From Pseudomonas koreensis (GTDB taxonomy: Bacteria > Pseudomonadota > Gammaproteobacteria > Pseudomonadales > Pseudomonadaceae), in the NCBI RefSeq assembly GCF_012986595.1, contig NZ_JAAQYM010000005.1, positions 248,001-312,000 of the forward strand: DNA of 64,000 nt. The letters run 5' to 3'. The notes beneath the pieces were generated by a model, which was not told the origin of the DNA, did no database searches, and saw nothing but the letters and a program-made list of their open reading frames with translations. This document shows positions 24,044 to 33,555 of the stretch, one piece after another. The translations under genes were made by a program, and so were the position numbers. Numbering within the stretch: the first letter of the stretch is position 1; each line of letters begins with the position of its first letter.

Positions 24044-25249
24044 ATGAAAACCCTCTGGCAACACTGCCACGTCGCAACCATGGCGCAAGGCGTTTACTCG
24101 ATCATCGAGGATGCGGCCATCGTGACGTCCGGTGCGCAAATCGAGTGGATCGGCCCGCGCACTCAATTGCCCTCCGGCGAATACCCGGCGGTCAACGACC
24201 TGCAAGGCGCGTGGGTCACCCCCGGCCTGATCGATTGCCACACTCACACCGTGTTCGGCGGTAACCGCAGCGGCGAATTCGAAAAGCGTCTGCAAGGCGT
24301 CAGCTACGCGGAAATTGCAGCGCAGGGCGGTGGCATCGCCAGCACCGTGCGCGCCACCCGTGAAGCGAGCGAAGACGAGTTGTTCGCCAGCGCCGCCAAA
24401 CGCCTGAAAAGCCTGATGCGCGATGGCGTGACCACGGTCGAGATGAAGTCCGGCTACGGTCTGGATCTGGCCAGCGAACGCAAGATCCTGCGGGTCATCC
24501 GGCGTCTGCAGATAGAGCTGCCGATCAGCGTGCGCAGCACCTGTCTGGCCGCCCACGCGTTGCCGCCGGAGTACAAGGATCGCGCTGACGACTACATCGA
24601 GCACATCTGCGCCGAGATGCTTCCGGCGCTGGCCGCCGAAGGGCTGGTCGACGCCGTGGATGCGTTCTGCGAATACCTGGCGTTCTCGCCGGAGCAGGTC
24701 GAGCGGGTGTTCATCACCGCACAGAAACTCGGTCTGCCGGTGAAGCTGCACGCCGAACAATTATCCTCGCTGCATGGCTCCAGCCTGGCGGCGCGCTATC
24801 ACGCGTTGTCCGCCGATCATCTGGAGTTCATGGATGAAGACGATGCCATCGCCATGGCCAAGTCCGACACCGTCGCGGTGCTGCTGCCGGGGGCGTTCTA
24901 TTTCCTGCGCGAAACCCAGTTGCCGCCGATGGACGCCTTGCGCAAGCACAAGGTGAAAATCGCCATCGCCAGCGACCTCAACCCCGGCACCTCGCCGGCG
25001 CTGTCGCTGCGCCTGATGCTGAACATGGCGTGCACCTGTTTTCGCATGACCCCGGAAGAAGCCCTGGCCGGCGCGACCATTCATGCCGCGCAAGCCCTGG
25101 GCATGGCCGATACGCATGGCTCGCTGGAAGTCGGCAAGGTCGCGGATTTTGTCGCCTGGCACATCGATCGTCCGGCGGACCTGGCTTATTGGCTCGGTGG
25201 CGATCTGGACAAACGCGTCGTGCGTCACGGCGTTGAATCACGTTTGTAG
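24044..25249 (+). CDS. hutI: Imidazolonepropionase
   Basis: 401-residue metal-dependent amidohydrolase that opens the imidazolone ring of 4-imidazolone-5-propionate to give N-formimino-L-glutamate, the third step of the pathway. The metal-binding HxH lies in DCHTHTVFGGNRSGEFE near residue 65. Further blocks are VEMKSGYGLD, KLHAEQLSS and ASDLNPGTSPALSLRLMLNMAC with the conserved aspartate. Length is normal. HutG begins 11 bases after its stop, with the ribosome-binding site AGGAG overlapping the hutI stop codon. Confidence 0.97.
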   Translation: MKTLWQHCHVATMAQGVYSIIEDAAIVTSGAQIEWIGPRTQLPSGEYPAVNDLQGAWVTPGLIDCHTHTVFGGNRSGEFEKRLQGVSYAEIAAQGGGIASTVRATREASEDELFASAAKRLKSLMRDGVTTVEMKSGYGLDLASERKILRVIRRLQIELPISVRSTCLAAHALPPEYKDRADDYIEHICAEMLPALAAEGLVDAVDAFCEYLAFSPEQVERVFITAQKLGLPVKLHAEQLSSLHGSSLAARYHALSADHLEFMDEDDAIAMAKSDTVAVLLPGAFYFLRETQLPPMDALRKHKVKIAIASDLNPGTSPALSLRLMLNMACTCFRMTPEEALAGATIHAAQALGMADTHGSLEVGKVADFVAWHIDRPADLAYWLGGDLDKRVVRHGVESRL

Positions 25250-25259
25250 GAGAGCGGTT

Positions 25260-26063
25260 GTGGATAAGGTTCTGAGTTTCAAACAAGGTCGCGTACCGCT
25301 GCTGATCAGCATGCCGCATGCCGGGGTGCGCCTGACGCCTGCGGTCGAGGCCGGGTTGATCGCGGACGCGAAAAGCCTGCCGGACACCGACTGGCACATT
25401 CCGCAGCTCTACGATTTTGCCGAGGCGCTGGGCGCCAGCACATTGGCCGCCGAGTACTCGCGGTTCGTCATCGACCTGAACCGTCCGTCCGACGATAAAC
25501 CACTGTATGCCGGCGCCACCACCGGGCTGTACCCGGCGACGCTGTTTGACGGTATCCCGTTGTTCCGCGAAGGGCACGAGCCCTCGAAAGCAGAGCGCGC
25601 GACTTACCTGGAACAGATCTGGACGCCGTATCACCGCACCCTGCAACAAGAGCTGTCCCGGCTGAAGGCTGAGTTTGGCTACGCGCTGCTGTTCGACGCG
25701 CATTCGATCCGCTCGATCATCCCGCACCTGTTCGACGGCAAACTGCCGGACTTCAACCTTGGCACCTTCAACGGCGCCAGTTGCGATCCGCAGCTGGCGA
25801 CGCAACTGGAAGCCATCTGCGCGCGCCACGACCATTACAGCTACGTGCTCAACGGACGCTTCAAGGGCGGCCATATCACCCGCCATTACGGCGACCCGGC
25901 CGAGAACATCCACGCGGTGCAACTGGAGCTGTGCCAGAGCACCTACATGGAAGAGTTCGAACCGTTCCGCTATCGCGCCGATCTGGCGGAGCCGACGCGG
26001 GTGGTGCTGAAGGAGTTGTTGCAAGGCTTCCTGAGCTGGGGCAAATCCCGATACGACGCATAA
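25260..26063 (+). CDS. hutG: N-formylglutamate deformylase
   Basis: 267-residue enzyme hydrolysing N-formyl-L-glutamate to glutamate and formate, the last step of the route begun by HutF. Family motifs are LLISMPHAGVRLTP at the N-terminus, DTDWHIPQLYDF, FVIDLNRP, FDAHSIRSIIP and NGRFKGGHITRHYG with likely zinc ligands. I chose GTG 25260 because AGGAG (25248-25252) is 7 bases upstream and the protein length then fits; the frame extends back inside hutI. It is the last gene of the hut operon and is followed by a family A repeat. Confidence 0.96.
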   Translation: MDKVLSFKQGRVPLLISMPHAGVRLTPAVEAGLIADAKSLPDTDWHIPQLYDFAEALGASTLAAEYSRFVIDLNRPSDDKPLYAGATTGLYPATLFDGIPLFREGHEPSKAERATYLEQIWTPYHRTLQQELSRLKAEFGYALLFDAHSIRSIIPHLFDGKLPDFNLGTFNGASCDPQLATQLEAICARHDHYSYVLNGRFKGGHITRHYGDPAENIHAVQLELCQSTYMEEFEPFRYRADLAEPTRVVLKELLQGFLSWGKSRYDA

Positions 26064-26073
26064 CCCGCTGCAT

Positions 26074-26155
26074 GCAGGAGCTGGCGCAGGCTGCGATCTT
26101 TTGGTCCTGATTTTTTACGGCAAGATCAAAAGATCGCAGCCTGCGGCAGCTCCTA
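26074..26155. repeat. REP-like paired palindrome, family A
   Basis: Inverted family A units just after hutG, the end of the hut operon. The left unit is slightly degenerate. It may mark the operon's mRNA 3' end. Confidence 0.88.
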
Positions 26156-26279
26156 AAGAGGGGCAGGTTTGATTCGTGTTCTGAAGCATGCTCATTGACG
26201 TAAATCGGGTTTATGATGCCGGACGGCAGAATAATAGAAGTCCCCCCAGGGATGACCTCGACCCCTTACGGAGCGCGCA

Positions 26280-27251
26280 ATGCAGACATTGTTTCCGCAG
26301 ATCAAACCCTACGCCCGGCACGATCTGGCTGTCGATGACACCCACACGCTGTACGTCGACGAAAGCGGTTCGCCGGAAGGCTTGCCAGTGGTGTTCATCC
26401 ACGGTGGTCCTGGCGCCGGTTGCGACGCGCAGAGCCGTCGCTACTTCGATCCGAACCTGTATCGCATTGTCACCTTCGACCAGCGCGGCTGCGGCCGTTC
26501 CACACCGCACGCCAGCCTGGAAAACAACACCACCTGGGATCTGGTCGCCGACCTCGAGCGTATCCGCAAGCACCTGGGCATCGACAAATGGGTGCTGTTC
26601 GGTGGCTCCTGGGGCTCGACCCTGGCGCTGGCCTATGCGCAAACCCATCCGGAGCGTGTTCACGGGCTGATCCTGCGCGGGATCTTTCTCTGCCGTCCGC
26701 AGGAAATCGAGTGGTTCTATCAGGCCGGTGCCAGCCGTCTGTTCCCCGACTACTGGCAGGACTACATCGCGCCGATCCCGCTGGATGAGCGCGACGATCT
26801 GCTCAGCGCCTTCCACAAGCGCCTGATCGGTAACGATCAGATCGCCCAGATGCACGCGGCCAAGGCGTGGTCGACGTGGGAAGGGCGCACCGCGACCCTG
26901 CGGCCGAACCCGCTGGTGGTCGACCGTTTCTCCGAGCCGCAGCGCGCACTGTCGATCGCGCGGATCGAATGCCACTACTTCACCAACAACGCGTTCCTGG
27001 AACCGAATCAGCTGATTCGCGACATGGGCAAGATCGCGCACCTGCCGGGGGTGATCATTCATGGTCGCTACGACGTGATCTGCCCGCTGGACAACGCCTG
27101 GGAATTGCATCAGGCCTGGCCGAACAGCGAGCTGCAGGTGATTCGCGACGCCGGCCACGCCGCCTCCGAGCCGGGTATCACCGACGCGCTGGTGCGTGCC
27201 GCGAGCAACATGGCCCGCCGTCTGCTCGACCTGCCGCCCGAAGAAGCATGA
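26280..27251 (+). CDS. pip: Prolyl iminopeptidase
   Basis: 323-residue alpha/beta hydrolase that removes N-terminal proline from peptides in the cytoplasm. The oxyanion-hole motif is HGGPGAG, the nucleophile elbow is GGSWGS, the acid block is HGRYDVICP and the catalytic histidine lies in DAGHAASEPG. The motif FDQRGCGRS is typical of the family. The dtd start overlaps its stop (ATGA), giving a two-gene operon. The 216 bases between hutG and pip hold a repeat and the likely promoter. Confidence 0.95.
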   Translation: MQTLFPQIKPYARHDLAVDDTHTLYVDESGSPEGLPVVFIHGGPGAGCDAQSRRYFDPNLYRIVTFDQRGCGRSTPHASLENNTTWDLVADLERIRKHLGIDKWVLFGGSWGSTLALAYAQTHPERVHGLILRGIFLCRPQEIEWFYQAGASRLFPDYWQDYIAPIPLDERDDLLSAFHKRLIGNDQIAQMHAAKAWSTWEGRTATLRPNPLVVDRFSEPQRALSIARIECHYFTNNAFLEPNQLIRDMGKIAHLPGVIIHGRYDVICPLDNAWELHQAWPNSELQVIRDAGHAASEPGITDALVRAASNMARRLLDLPPEEA

Positions 27252-27685
27252 AGGGGCTTCTACAGCGCGTGCGCGGTGCACGAGTCGAAGTCGCGGGAGA
27301 AGTCGTGGGTGCGGTAGATCAAGGTTTGCTGGTGCTGGTGGCGGTCGAACCCGACGACACGCGTACCAGCGCCGACAAACTTCTGCATAAGCTGCTTAAC
27401 TATCGGGTATTCAGCGACGCCGAGGGCAAGATGAATCTGTCCCTGGCGGATGTGGGCGGCGGGTTGCTGCTGGTCTCTCAGTTCACCCTCGCTGCCGACA
27501 CCAAGAGCGGGTTGCGCCCAAGCTTTTCCACCGCGGCGCCACCGGCCCTTGGCGAGGAATTGTTCGACTATCTATTAAGCAAAGCGAAACAGATGCATGG
27601 CACTGTGGCATCAGGTAGATTCGGCGCGGATATGCAGGTGCACCTGGTCAACGATGGCCCGGTTACCTTTTTGTTACAGACCTGA
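27248..27685 (+). CDS. dtd: D-aminoacyl-tRNA deacylase
   Basis: 145-residue enzyme that hydrolyses D-amino acids mischarged on tRNA, a proofreading step in translation. The N-terminal MKGLLQRVRGARVEV, the catalytic SQFTLAADTKSGLRPSF block and the C-terminal NDGPVTF (Gly-cisPro motif) are all diagnostic of DTD. It overlaps pip by 4 bases, so it is translated from the pip transcript. The frame extends far upstream inside pip, but only this ATG gives the family N-terminus. Confidence 0.96.
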   Translation: MKGLLQRVRGARVEVAGEVVGAVDQGLLVLVAVEPDDTRTSADKLLHKLLNYRVFSDAEGKMNLSLADVGGGLLLVSQFTLAADTKSGLRPSFSTAAPPALGEELFDYLLSKAKQMHGTVASGRFGADMQVHLVNDGPVTFLLQT

Positions 27686-27961
27686 AAGCGTCTGAAACAC
27701 CTTTTTAGGAAATTTCGACTGTTTTTAGGCTGTTTTCGCGATAAATACTTTGTTACCCCTGATGCGTTGTCACGCGGGCTACTAGATAATCGCGCGCTAT
27801 GGGGATCAGCGTTCGTTGGTCCATTATTGACTTAGGTAGAGACTTGTCTGGATCCGATTGGGGAATCATTTTGCCCCAGCGGAGTCGGAACAATGCTCGC
27901 CAACCTGGCATATAGATAGCTGGCCGTTGGTTTTTTGATCTGTTTTCGGCGAGGGTTGCTC

Positions 27962-29776
27962 GTGATTGTTAGTCCCTGTAATGCAGCAAAAATGTCTGCC
28001 AAACGCATGCGAAGTGCCCTGGTAGCGGGTTCGGCGCTCCTGTGCCTGCTCAGCGCCGGTCAGCTTTGGGCGTTCAATCTTGACGATGTATCCGCCAAGG
28101 CTAAAGAGCTGGCCGGGCAGAAGTTCGAAGCCCCGCGCAGCAACCTGCCGAACGAATTCCGTGACATGAAGTTCGCGGATTATCAGAAAATCCGCTTCCT
28201 CACCGAAAAGGCTGAGTGGGCTGATCAAAAGACCCCGTTCAAACTGTCCTTCTATCACCAGGGTATGCACTTCGATACACCGGTGAAAATCAACGAAATC
28301 ACGGCGAACAACGTCGAAGAGATCAAATACGATCCGACCCGCTTCGATTTCGGCGACCTCAAGTTCGATCCGAAGGCCACTGAACAACTGGGCTATGCCG
28401 GTTTCCGTGTGCTGTACCCGATCAACAAGGCCGACAAGCAAGACGAAATCATGACCATGCTCGGCGCGAGCTACTTCCGCGTCGTCGGCAAGGGCCACAC
28501 CTACGGCCTGTCGGCCCGTGGTCTGGCGATCGATACCGCGCTGCCGTCGGGCGAAGAATTCCCGCGTTTCCGCGAATTCTGGATTCAACAGCCGAAGCCG
28601 GGCGACAAGCACCTGGTGATCTTCGCCCTGCTCGATTCGCCACGTGCCACCGGCGCCTACCGTCTGATCCTGCGTCCGGGCAGCGACACCATTGTTGACG
28701 TCAAGGCGCAGGTGTTCCTGCGTGACAAGGTCGGCAAACTGGGCATCGCGCCGTTGACCAGCATGTTCCTGTTCGGCGCCAACCAGCCGTCGAAAGTCCT
28801 CAACTACCGTCGCGAACTGCACGACTCCAGCGGTCTGTCGATCCATGCCGGCAACGGCGAGTGGATCTGGCGCCCACTGAACAACCCGAAACACCTGGCC
28901 GTGAGCAACTTCAGCGTCGAGAACCCGCGTGGTTTCGGTCTGCTGCAGCGTGGCCGTGACTTCAGCCACTACGAAGACCTCGACGATCGCTACGACAAGC
29001 GCCCAAGCGCCTGGATCGAGCCGAAGGGCGAGTGGGGCAAGGGCACCGTTGATCTGGTAGAGATTCCGACCGCCGACGAAACCAACGACAACATCGTTGC
29101 GTTCTGGAGCCCGGAAACCATGCCGGAGCCGGGCAAGCCTCTGGACTTCGCCTACCGCCTGCACTGGACCATGGACGAAGCGGCGATTCACGCCCCGGAC
29201 AGCGCCTGGGTCAAGCAGACCCTGCGTTCGACCGGTGACGTCAAACAGTCGAACCTGATCCGTCAGCCGGACGGCAGCGTTGCTTACCTGGTCGACTTCG
29301 AAGGTCCATCGCTGGCCGCTCTGGCCCCGGATGCCGACGTGCGCAGTCAGGTCAGCGTTGGCGATAACGCCGAACTGGTCGAGAACAGCGTGCGCTACAA
29401 CCCGGAAACCAAAGGCTGGCGCCTGACCCTGCGGATGAAGATCAAGGACGCGAGCAAGTCGACCGAGATGCGTGCTGCCCTGGTTCAGCCGGTAGTCACG
29501 GCTGATCTGGCCAAGTCTTCGGTACCGGCGTCGAATTCGTCGGTGGCCAAGGCTGACAAGGTCGCCGCCAAGCAACAAGAGAAGGAAGAGAAGGAAGCCA
29601 AGGCCGCCGAAGCCAAACAGGCCGACGCCAAGCCAGCCGCCGATGCCAAGGACAAGGCCAACAAAGACGCCAAGCAGCCAGCGGCTGCGAACGCGGCCCC
29701 AGCCACACCGGAATCGGCACCGACTGAAGAAGTCCTGACCGAGACCTGGAGCTATCAGTTGCCTGCCGATGAGTAA
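27962..29776 (+). CDS. mdoG: Osmoregulated periplasmic glucan biosynthesis protein G
   Basis: 604-residue periplasmic protein needed for osmoregulated periplasmic glucan backbone formation with MdoH. The signal sequence spans about residues 1-36 (RSALVAGSALLCLLSAGQLWA). The body FNLDDVSAKAKELAGQ onward is the OpgG fold. GTG 27962 gives the N-terminus usual in Pseudomonas and has GAGGG upstream; an earlier in-frame start at 27935 is less likely. Between TEMRAALVQPV (about residue 502) and the conserved end LTETWSYQLPADE lies an approximately 80-residue Lys/Ala/Asp-rich low-complexity insert. It overlaps mdoH by 8 bases. The 276-base leader (27686-27961) holds no gene. Confidence 0.94.
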   Translation: MIVSPCNAAKMSAKRMRSALVAGSALLCLLSAGQLWAFNLDDVSAKAKELAGQKFEAPRSNLPNEFRDMKFADYQKIRFLTEKAEWADQKTPFKLSFYHQGMHFDTPVKINEITANNVEEIKYDPTRFDFGDLKFDPKATEQLGYAGFRVLYPINKADKQDEIMTMLGASYFRVVGKGHTYGLSARGLAIDTALPSGEEFPRFREFWIQQPKPGDKHLVIFALLDSPRATGAYRLILRPGSDTIVDVKAQVFLRDKVGKLGIAPLTSMFLFGANQPSKVLNYRRELHDSSGLSIHAGNGEWIWRPLNNPKHLAVSNFSVENPRGFGLLQRGRDFSHYEDLDDRYDKRPSAWIEPKGEWGKGTVDLVEIPTADETNDNIVAFWSPETMPEPGKPLDFAYRLHWTMDEAAIHAPDSAWVKQTLRSTGDVKQSNLIRQPDGSVAYLVDFEGPSLAALAPDADVRSQVSVGDNAELVENSVRYNPETKGWRLTLRMKIKDASKSTEMRAALVQPVVTADLAKSSVPASNSSVAKADKVAAKQQEKEEKEAKAAEAKQADAKPAADAKDKANKDAKQPAAANAAPATPESAPTEEVLTETWSYQLPADE

Positions 29777-32339
29777 CTCTCAAGTACAGCCAGAGACTCT
29801 GTCCGAGTATCTGGCGCATCTGCCGATGACCGACGAGCAGCGCGCGGAACTCGCGGGCTGCCAGTCATTCAGCGAACTGCACCAGCGCCTGTCGTCGCCG
29901 ACGTTCGACGCCCCTGCCGAAGCCGCCCAGGCTTCGGTGGGCAAGCGCCTGACCCTGAGCACCGCCGAGGAGTTGGAAGACGCGGAAATGCTGGTGCTCG
30001 ACGCCAGCGGCCGGGTCGCGATGAAGGCGACGCCGCCAATCCGTCGGACCAAAGTCGTGCCGGAACCGTGGCGCACCAACATTCTGGTGCGTGGCTGGCG
30101 CCGCCTGACCGGGCGCACCAACCCGCCACAGCCGCCGAAGGACGAGAACGTGTTGCCGGCCGCGCGCTGGCGCACTGTCGGTTCGATCCGCCGCTACATC
30201 CTGTTGCTGTTGATGCTTGGCCAGACCATCGTCGCCGGCTGGTACATGAAAGGCATCATGCCGTACCAAGGCTGGTCGTTCGTTGACCTGGAAGAAGTGC
30301 TGCACCAGCCGCTGCTGCAAACCGCCACGCAAGTGCTGCCGTATGCGCTGCAAACCAGCATCCTGATTCTGTTCGGGATTCTGTTCTGCTGGGTCTCGGC
30401 CGGCTTCTGGACAGCGCTGATGGGCTTCCTCGAGTTGCTCACCGGTCACGATAAATACCGTATCTCCGGCAAAAGCGCGGGCAACGAGCCGATTCCGAAA
30501 GACGCGCGCACCGCTCTGGTGATGCCGATCTGCAACGAAGACGTGCCTCGGGTATTCGCCGGTCTGCGCGCCACGTTCGAGTCGGTTGCGGCGACCGGGG
30601 ATCTGGATCGCTTCGACTTCTTCGTCCTCAGCGACAGTAACGACACCGATATCTGTGTCGCCGAGCAACAGGCCTGGCTTGACGTCTGCCGCGAAGCCAA
30701 GGGCTTCGGCAAGATCTTCTATCGCCGCCGTCGCCGTCGTGTGAAACGCAAGAGCGGCAACCTCGACGACTTCTGTCGTCGCTGGGGCGGTGACTACAAG
30801 TACATGGTCGTGCTCGACGCCGATTCGGTGATGAGCGGCGAGTGCCTGACCAGTCTGGTACGCCTGATGGAAGCCACGCCGGACGCCGGGATCATCCAGA
30901 CCGCGCCGCGTGCGTCGGGCATGGACACCCTGTATGCGCGCATGCAGCAGTTCGCCACCCGCGTGTACGGTCCGCTGTTCACCGCCGGTCTGCACTTCTG
31001 GCAGCTGGGTGAATCCCACTACTGGGGTCACAACGCAATCATCCGCATGAAGCCGTTCATCGACCACTGCGCCTTGGCGCCGTTGCCGGGCAAGGGGGCG
31101 TTCTCCGGGGCGATCCTGTCTCACGACTTCGTTGAAGCTGCGCTGATGCGTCGTGCCGGTTGGGGCGTGTGGATTGCTTACGACCTGCCGGGCAGCTACG
31201 AAGAACTGCCGCCGAACCTGCTCGACGAACTCAAGCGTGACCGTCGCTGGTGCCACGGCAACCTGATGAACTTCCGCCTGTTCCTGGTCAAAGGCATGCA
31301 CCCGGTGCACCGCGCGGTGTTCCTCACCGGCGTGATGTCTTACCTGTCGGCGCCGTTGTGGTTCTTCTTCCTGGTGCTGTCGACCGCGCTGCTGGCGGTG
31401 AACACGCTGATGGAGCCGCAGTACTTCCTCGAACCGCGTCAGCTCTATCCGCTGTGGCCACAATGGCACCCGGACAAGGCCATTGCGCTGTTCTCGACGA
31501 CCATCGTGCTGCTGTTCCTGCCGAAACTGCTGAGCATCATCCTGATCTGGGCCAAGGGCGCGAAAGAGTTCGGCGGCAAGTTCAAGGTGACCCTGTCGAT
31601 GCTGCTGGAGATGCTGTTCTCCATGCTGCTGGCGCCGGTGCGGATGATTTTCCACACCCGTTTCGTCCTCGCCGCGTTCCTCGGCTGGGCCGCGACCTGG
31701 AACTCGCCGCAGCGTGACGACGACTCCACGCCATGGAGCGAGGCGGTCAAGCGCCACGGTCCGCAGACCCTGCTGGGCTTCTTCTGGGCGCTGCTGGTGA
31801 TCTGGCTGAACCCGAGCTTCCTGTGGTGGCTGGTGCCGATCGTCGGTTCGCTGATGCTGTCGATCCCGGTGTCGGTGATTTCCAGTCGTGTCGGTCTGGG
31901 CCTGAAGTCCCGTGACGAGAGCCTGTTCCTCATCCCTGAGGAATACAATCCGCCACAGGCGCTGCTGGCGACCGACCAGTACACCCACGAGAACCGTTGG
32001 CACGCGCTGAACGACGGCTTCGTCCGCGCGGTGGTCGATCCGCAGCAGAACGCCCTGGCGTGCTCGCTGGCGACGGCCCGTCACGGTCAGGCCGAGCCGA
32101 TCGAGTGGCTGCGTCAGGAGCGTGTACGTCACGCCCTGAAGGCGGGTCCGGCAGCGTTGAGCAACCATGATCGCCTGCAACTGCTGAGCGACCCTGTGGC
32201 TCTGGCGCGTCTGCATGAGCAGGTCTGGGCCGAAGGTCACGCCGAGTGGCTGGATGCGTGGCGCGCGTCGGTGAAAGCCGATCCCCATGCGCCGTTGCTG
32301 CCGTTGCAACCGGTGAGCTTGCAGGCTCAACCGGCCTGA
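29769..32339 (+). CDS. mdoH: Glucan biosynthesis glucosyltransferase H
   Basis: 856-residue inner-membrane glycosyltransferase of the GT2 type that polymerises glucose from UDP-glucose and exports the glucan. Membrane helices near residue 140 and residue 195 precede a large cytoplasmic catalytic domain with VLDADSVMSGECL (metal-binding aspartates) and ELKRDRRWCHGNL (the Q/RxxRW-like motif). A C-terminal membrane block and an extended soluble tail follow. The N-terminal 130 residues are soluble and variable in the family. It starts inside the end of mdoG, so the operon is translationally coupled. Confidence 0.95.
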   Translation: MSNSQVQPETLSEYLAHLPMTDEQRAELAGCQSFSELHQRLSSPTFDAPAEAAQASVGKRLTLSTAEELEDAEMLVLDASGRVAMKATPPIRRTKVVPEPWRTNILVRGWRRLTGRTNPPQPPKDENVLPAARWRTVGSIRRYILLLLMLGQTIVAGWYMKGIMPYQGWSFVDLEEVLHQPLLQTATQVLPYALQTSILILFGILFCWVSAGFWTALMGFLELLTGHDKYRISGKSAGNEPIPKDARTALVMPICNEDVPRVFAGLRATFESVAATGDLDRFDFFVLSDSNDTDICVAEQQAWLDVCREAKGFGKIFYRRRRRRVKRKSGNLDDFCRRWGGDYKYMVVLDADSVMSGECLTSLVRLMEATPDAGIIQTAPRASGMDTLYARMQQFATRVYGPLFTAGLHFWQLGESHYWGHNAIIRMKPFIDHCALAPLPGKGAFSGAILSHDFVEAALMRRAGWGVWIAYDLPGSYEELPPNLLDELKRDRRWCHGNLMNFRLFLVKGMHPVHRAVFLTGVMSYLSAPLWFFFLVLSTALLAVNTLMEPQYFLEPRQLYPLWPQWHPDKAIALFSTTIVLLFLPKLLSIILIWAKGAKEFGGKFKVTLSMLLEMLFSMLLAPVRMIFHTRFVLAAFLGWAATWNSPQRDDDSTPWSEAVKRHGPQTLLGFFWALLVIWLNPSFLWWLVPIVGSLMLSIPVSVISSRVGLGLKSRDESLFLIPEEYNPPQALLATDQYTHENRWHALNDGFVRAVVDPQQNALACSLATARHGQAEPIEWLRQERVRHALKAGPAALSNHDRLQLLSDPVALARLHEQVWAEGHAEWLDAWRASVKADPHAPLLPLQPVSLQAQPA

Positions 32340-32340
32340 T

Positions 32341-32417
32341 AAAAAGATCGCAGCCTTCGGCAGCTCCTACAGGGTTATGTGAACACCTGTAGGCGCTGCC
32401 GGAGGCTGCGATCTTTT
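32341..32417. repeat. REP-like paired palindrome, family A
   Basis: Inverted family A units starting directly after the mdoH stop codon, followed by a T-rich stretch that could help termination. Confidence 0.9.
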
Positions 32418-32575
32418 GTTTTTTAATCCCTCCCCGTAACAACAATTCCCGGCAAAAAACCTTGTGCAAACGGACGAGTGCGTTAGCATCCGTCCCCGAA
32501 TTGGCGCACCCGGGCATTTTTGCCCATCACGGCTGGTTTTCGCGCCGCAATTGCAATGGTTTTGGGGACTTGAAG

Positions 32576-33373
32576 ATGAAGAAGTATCTGTCGATGCTGC
32601 TGGTCGGCGTCACGGCACTGGTTGCAGTCAATGCGGCGCACGCCGGTGCAATCGATGACGCGGTCAAGCGCGGCACGTTGAAAGTCGGTATGGATCCGAC
32701 CTACATGCCGTTCGAAATGACCAACAAGCGCGGCGAGATCATCGGCTTCGAAGTCGACATCCTCAAAGCCATGTCCAAGGCCATGGGCGTCAAGCTGGAG
32801 TTGGTCTCCACCGGTTATGACGGGATCATCCCGGCCCTGATGACCGACAAGTTCGACATGATCGGCAGCGGCATGACCCTGACCCAGGAGCGCAACCTGC
32901 GCCTGAACTTCAGCGAACCGTTCATCGTCGTCGGCCAGACCCTGCTGATCCGCAAGGAGCTGGAAGGCACCATCAAGTCCTATAAAGACCTGAACACCGC
33001 CGAATACCGCATCACCTCCAAGCTCGGCACCACCGGTGAGATGGTCGCCAAGAAGCTGATCGCCAAAGCCAAGTACCACGGCTACGACAACGAGCAGGAA
33101 GCCGTGCTCGACGTGGTCAACGGCAAGGCCGACGCTTTCATCTACGACGCGCCGTACAACGTGGTGGCGGTGAACAAGGTCGGTGCCGGCAAGCTGGTGT
33201 TCCTCGACAAGCCGTTCACCTACGAGCCGCTGGCCTTCGGCCTGAAGAAGGGGGACTACGACAGCCTCAACTTCATCAACAACTTCCTGCACCAGATCCA
33301 CGAAGACGGCACCTACGATCGCATCCATGACAAGTGGTTCAAGAGCACCGAGTGGCTCAAGGACATGGAATAA
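32576..33373 (+). CDS. Polar amino acid ABC transporter substrate-binding protein
   Basis: 265-residue periplasmic binding protein (SBP_bac_3 type). The signal peptide ends near NAAHA (about residue 23). The mature part shows GTLKVGMDPTYMPFEM, GFEVDILKAMSKAMGVKLE and the arginine-containing SGMTLTQERNLRLNFSEPF motif typical of amino acid binding. The exact amino acid cannot be read from sequence. ATG 32576 follows a GGGGACTTGAAG leader. The permease and ATPase genes lie downstream, after a family C repeat of 134 bases. Confidence 0.93.
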   Translation: MKKYLSMLLVGVTALVAVNAAHAGAIDDAVKRGTLKVGMDPTYMPFEMTNKRGEIIGFEVDILKAMSKAMGVKLELVSTGYDGIIPALMTDKFDMIGSGMTLTQERNLRLNFSEPFIVVGQTLLIRKELEGTIKSYKDLNTAEYRITSKLGTTGEMVAKKLIAKAKYHGYDNEQEAVLDVVNGKADAFIYDAPYNVVAVNKVGAGKLVFLDKPFTYEPLAFGLKKGDYDSLNFINNFLHQIHEDGTYDRIHDKWFKSTEWLKDME

Positions 33374-33383
33374 CGCCGCTCGT

Positions 33384-33517
33384 TGTGGCGAGGGAGCTTG
33401 CTCCCGCTCGGCTGCGAAGCAGTCGTAAACCGGTTGACTCGTTCTACCCGACGTTGCGCTGTGGCTGATTTCAGGGCTGCTCCGCACCCCAGCGGGAGCA
33501 AGCTCCCTCGCCACAGA
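33384..33517. repeat. REP-like paired palindrome, family C, inside ABC operon
   Basis: Family C terminal units enclose a core of about 90 bases, between the binding-protein and permease genes. Placement after the binding-protein gene suits differential mRNA stability, as the binding protein is usually needed in excess. Confidence 0.9.
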
Positions 33518-33555
33518 GGGAGCGAGCATCCTGATCGATATGGATTTGCTCTTAG

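Noticed and set aside
22643..24760. Open frame of 705 codons on the minus strand opposite hutH/hutI
   Set aside because: Covers two clear genes and a repeat; amino acid content is typical of antisense of high-GC codons.
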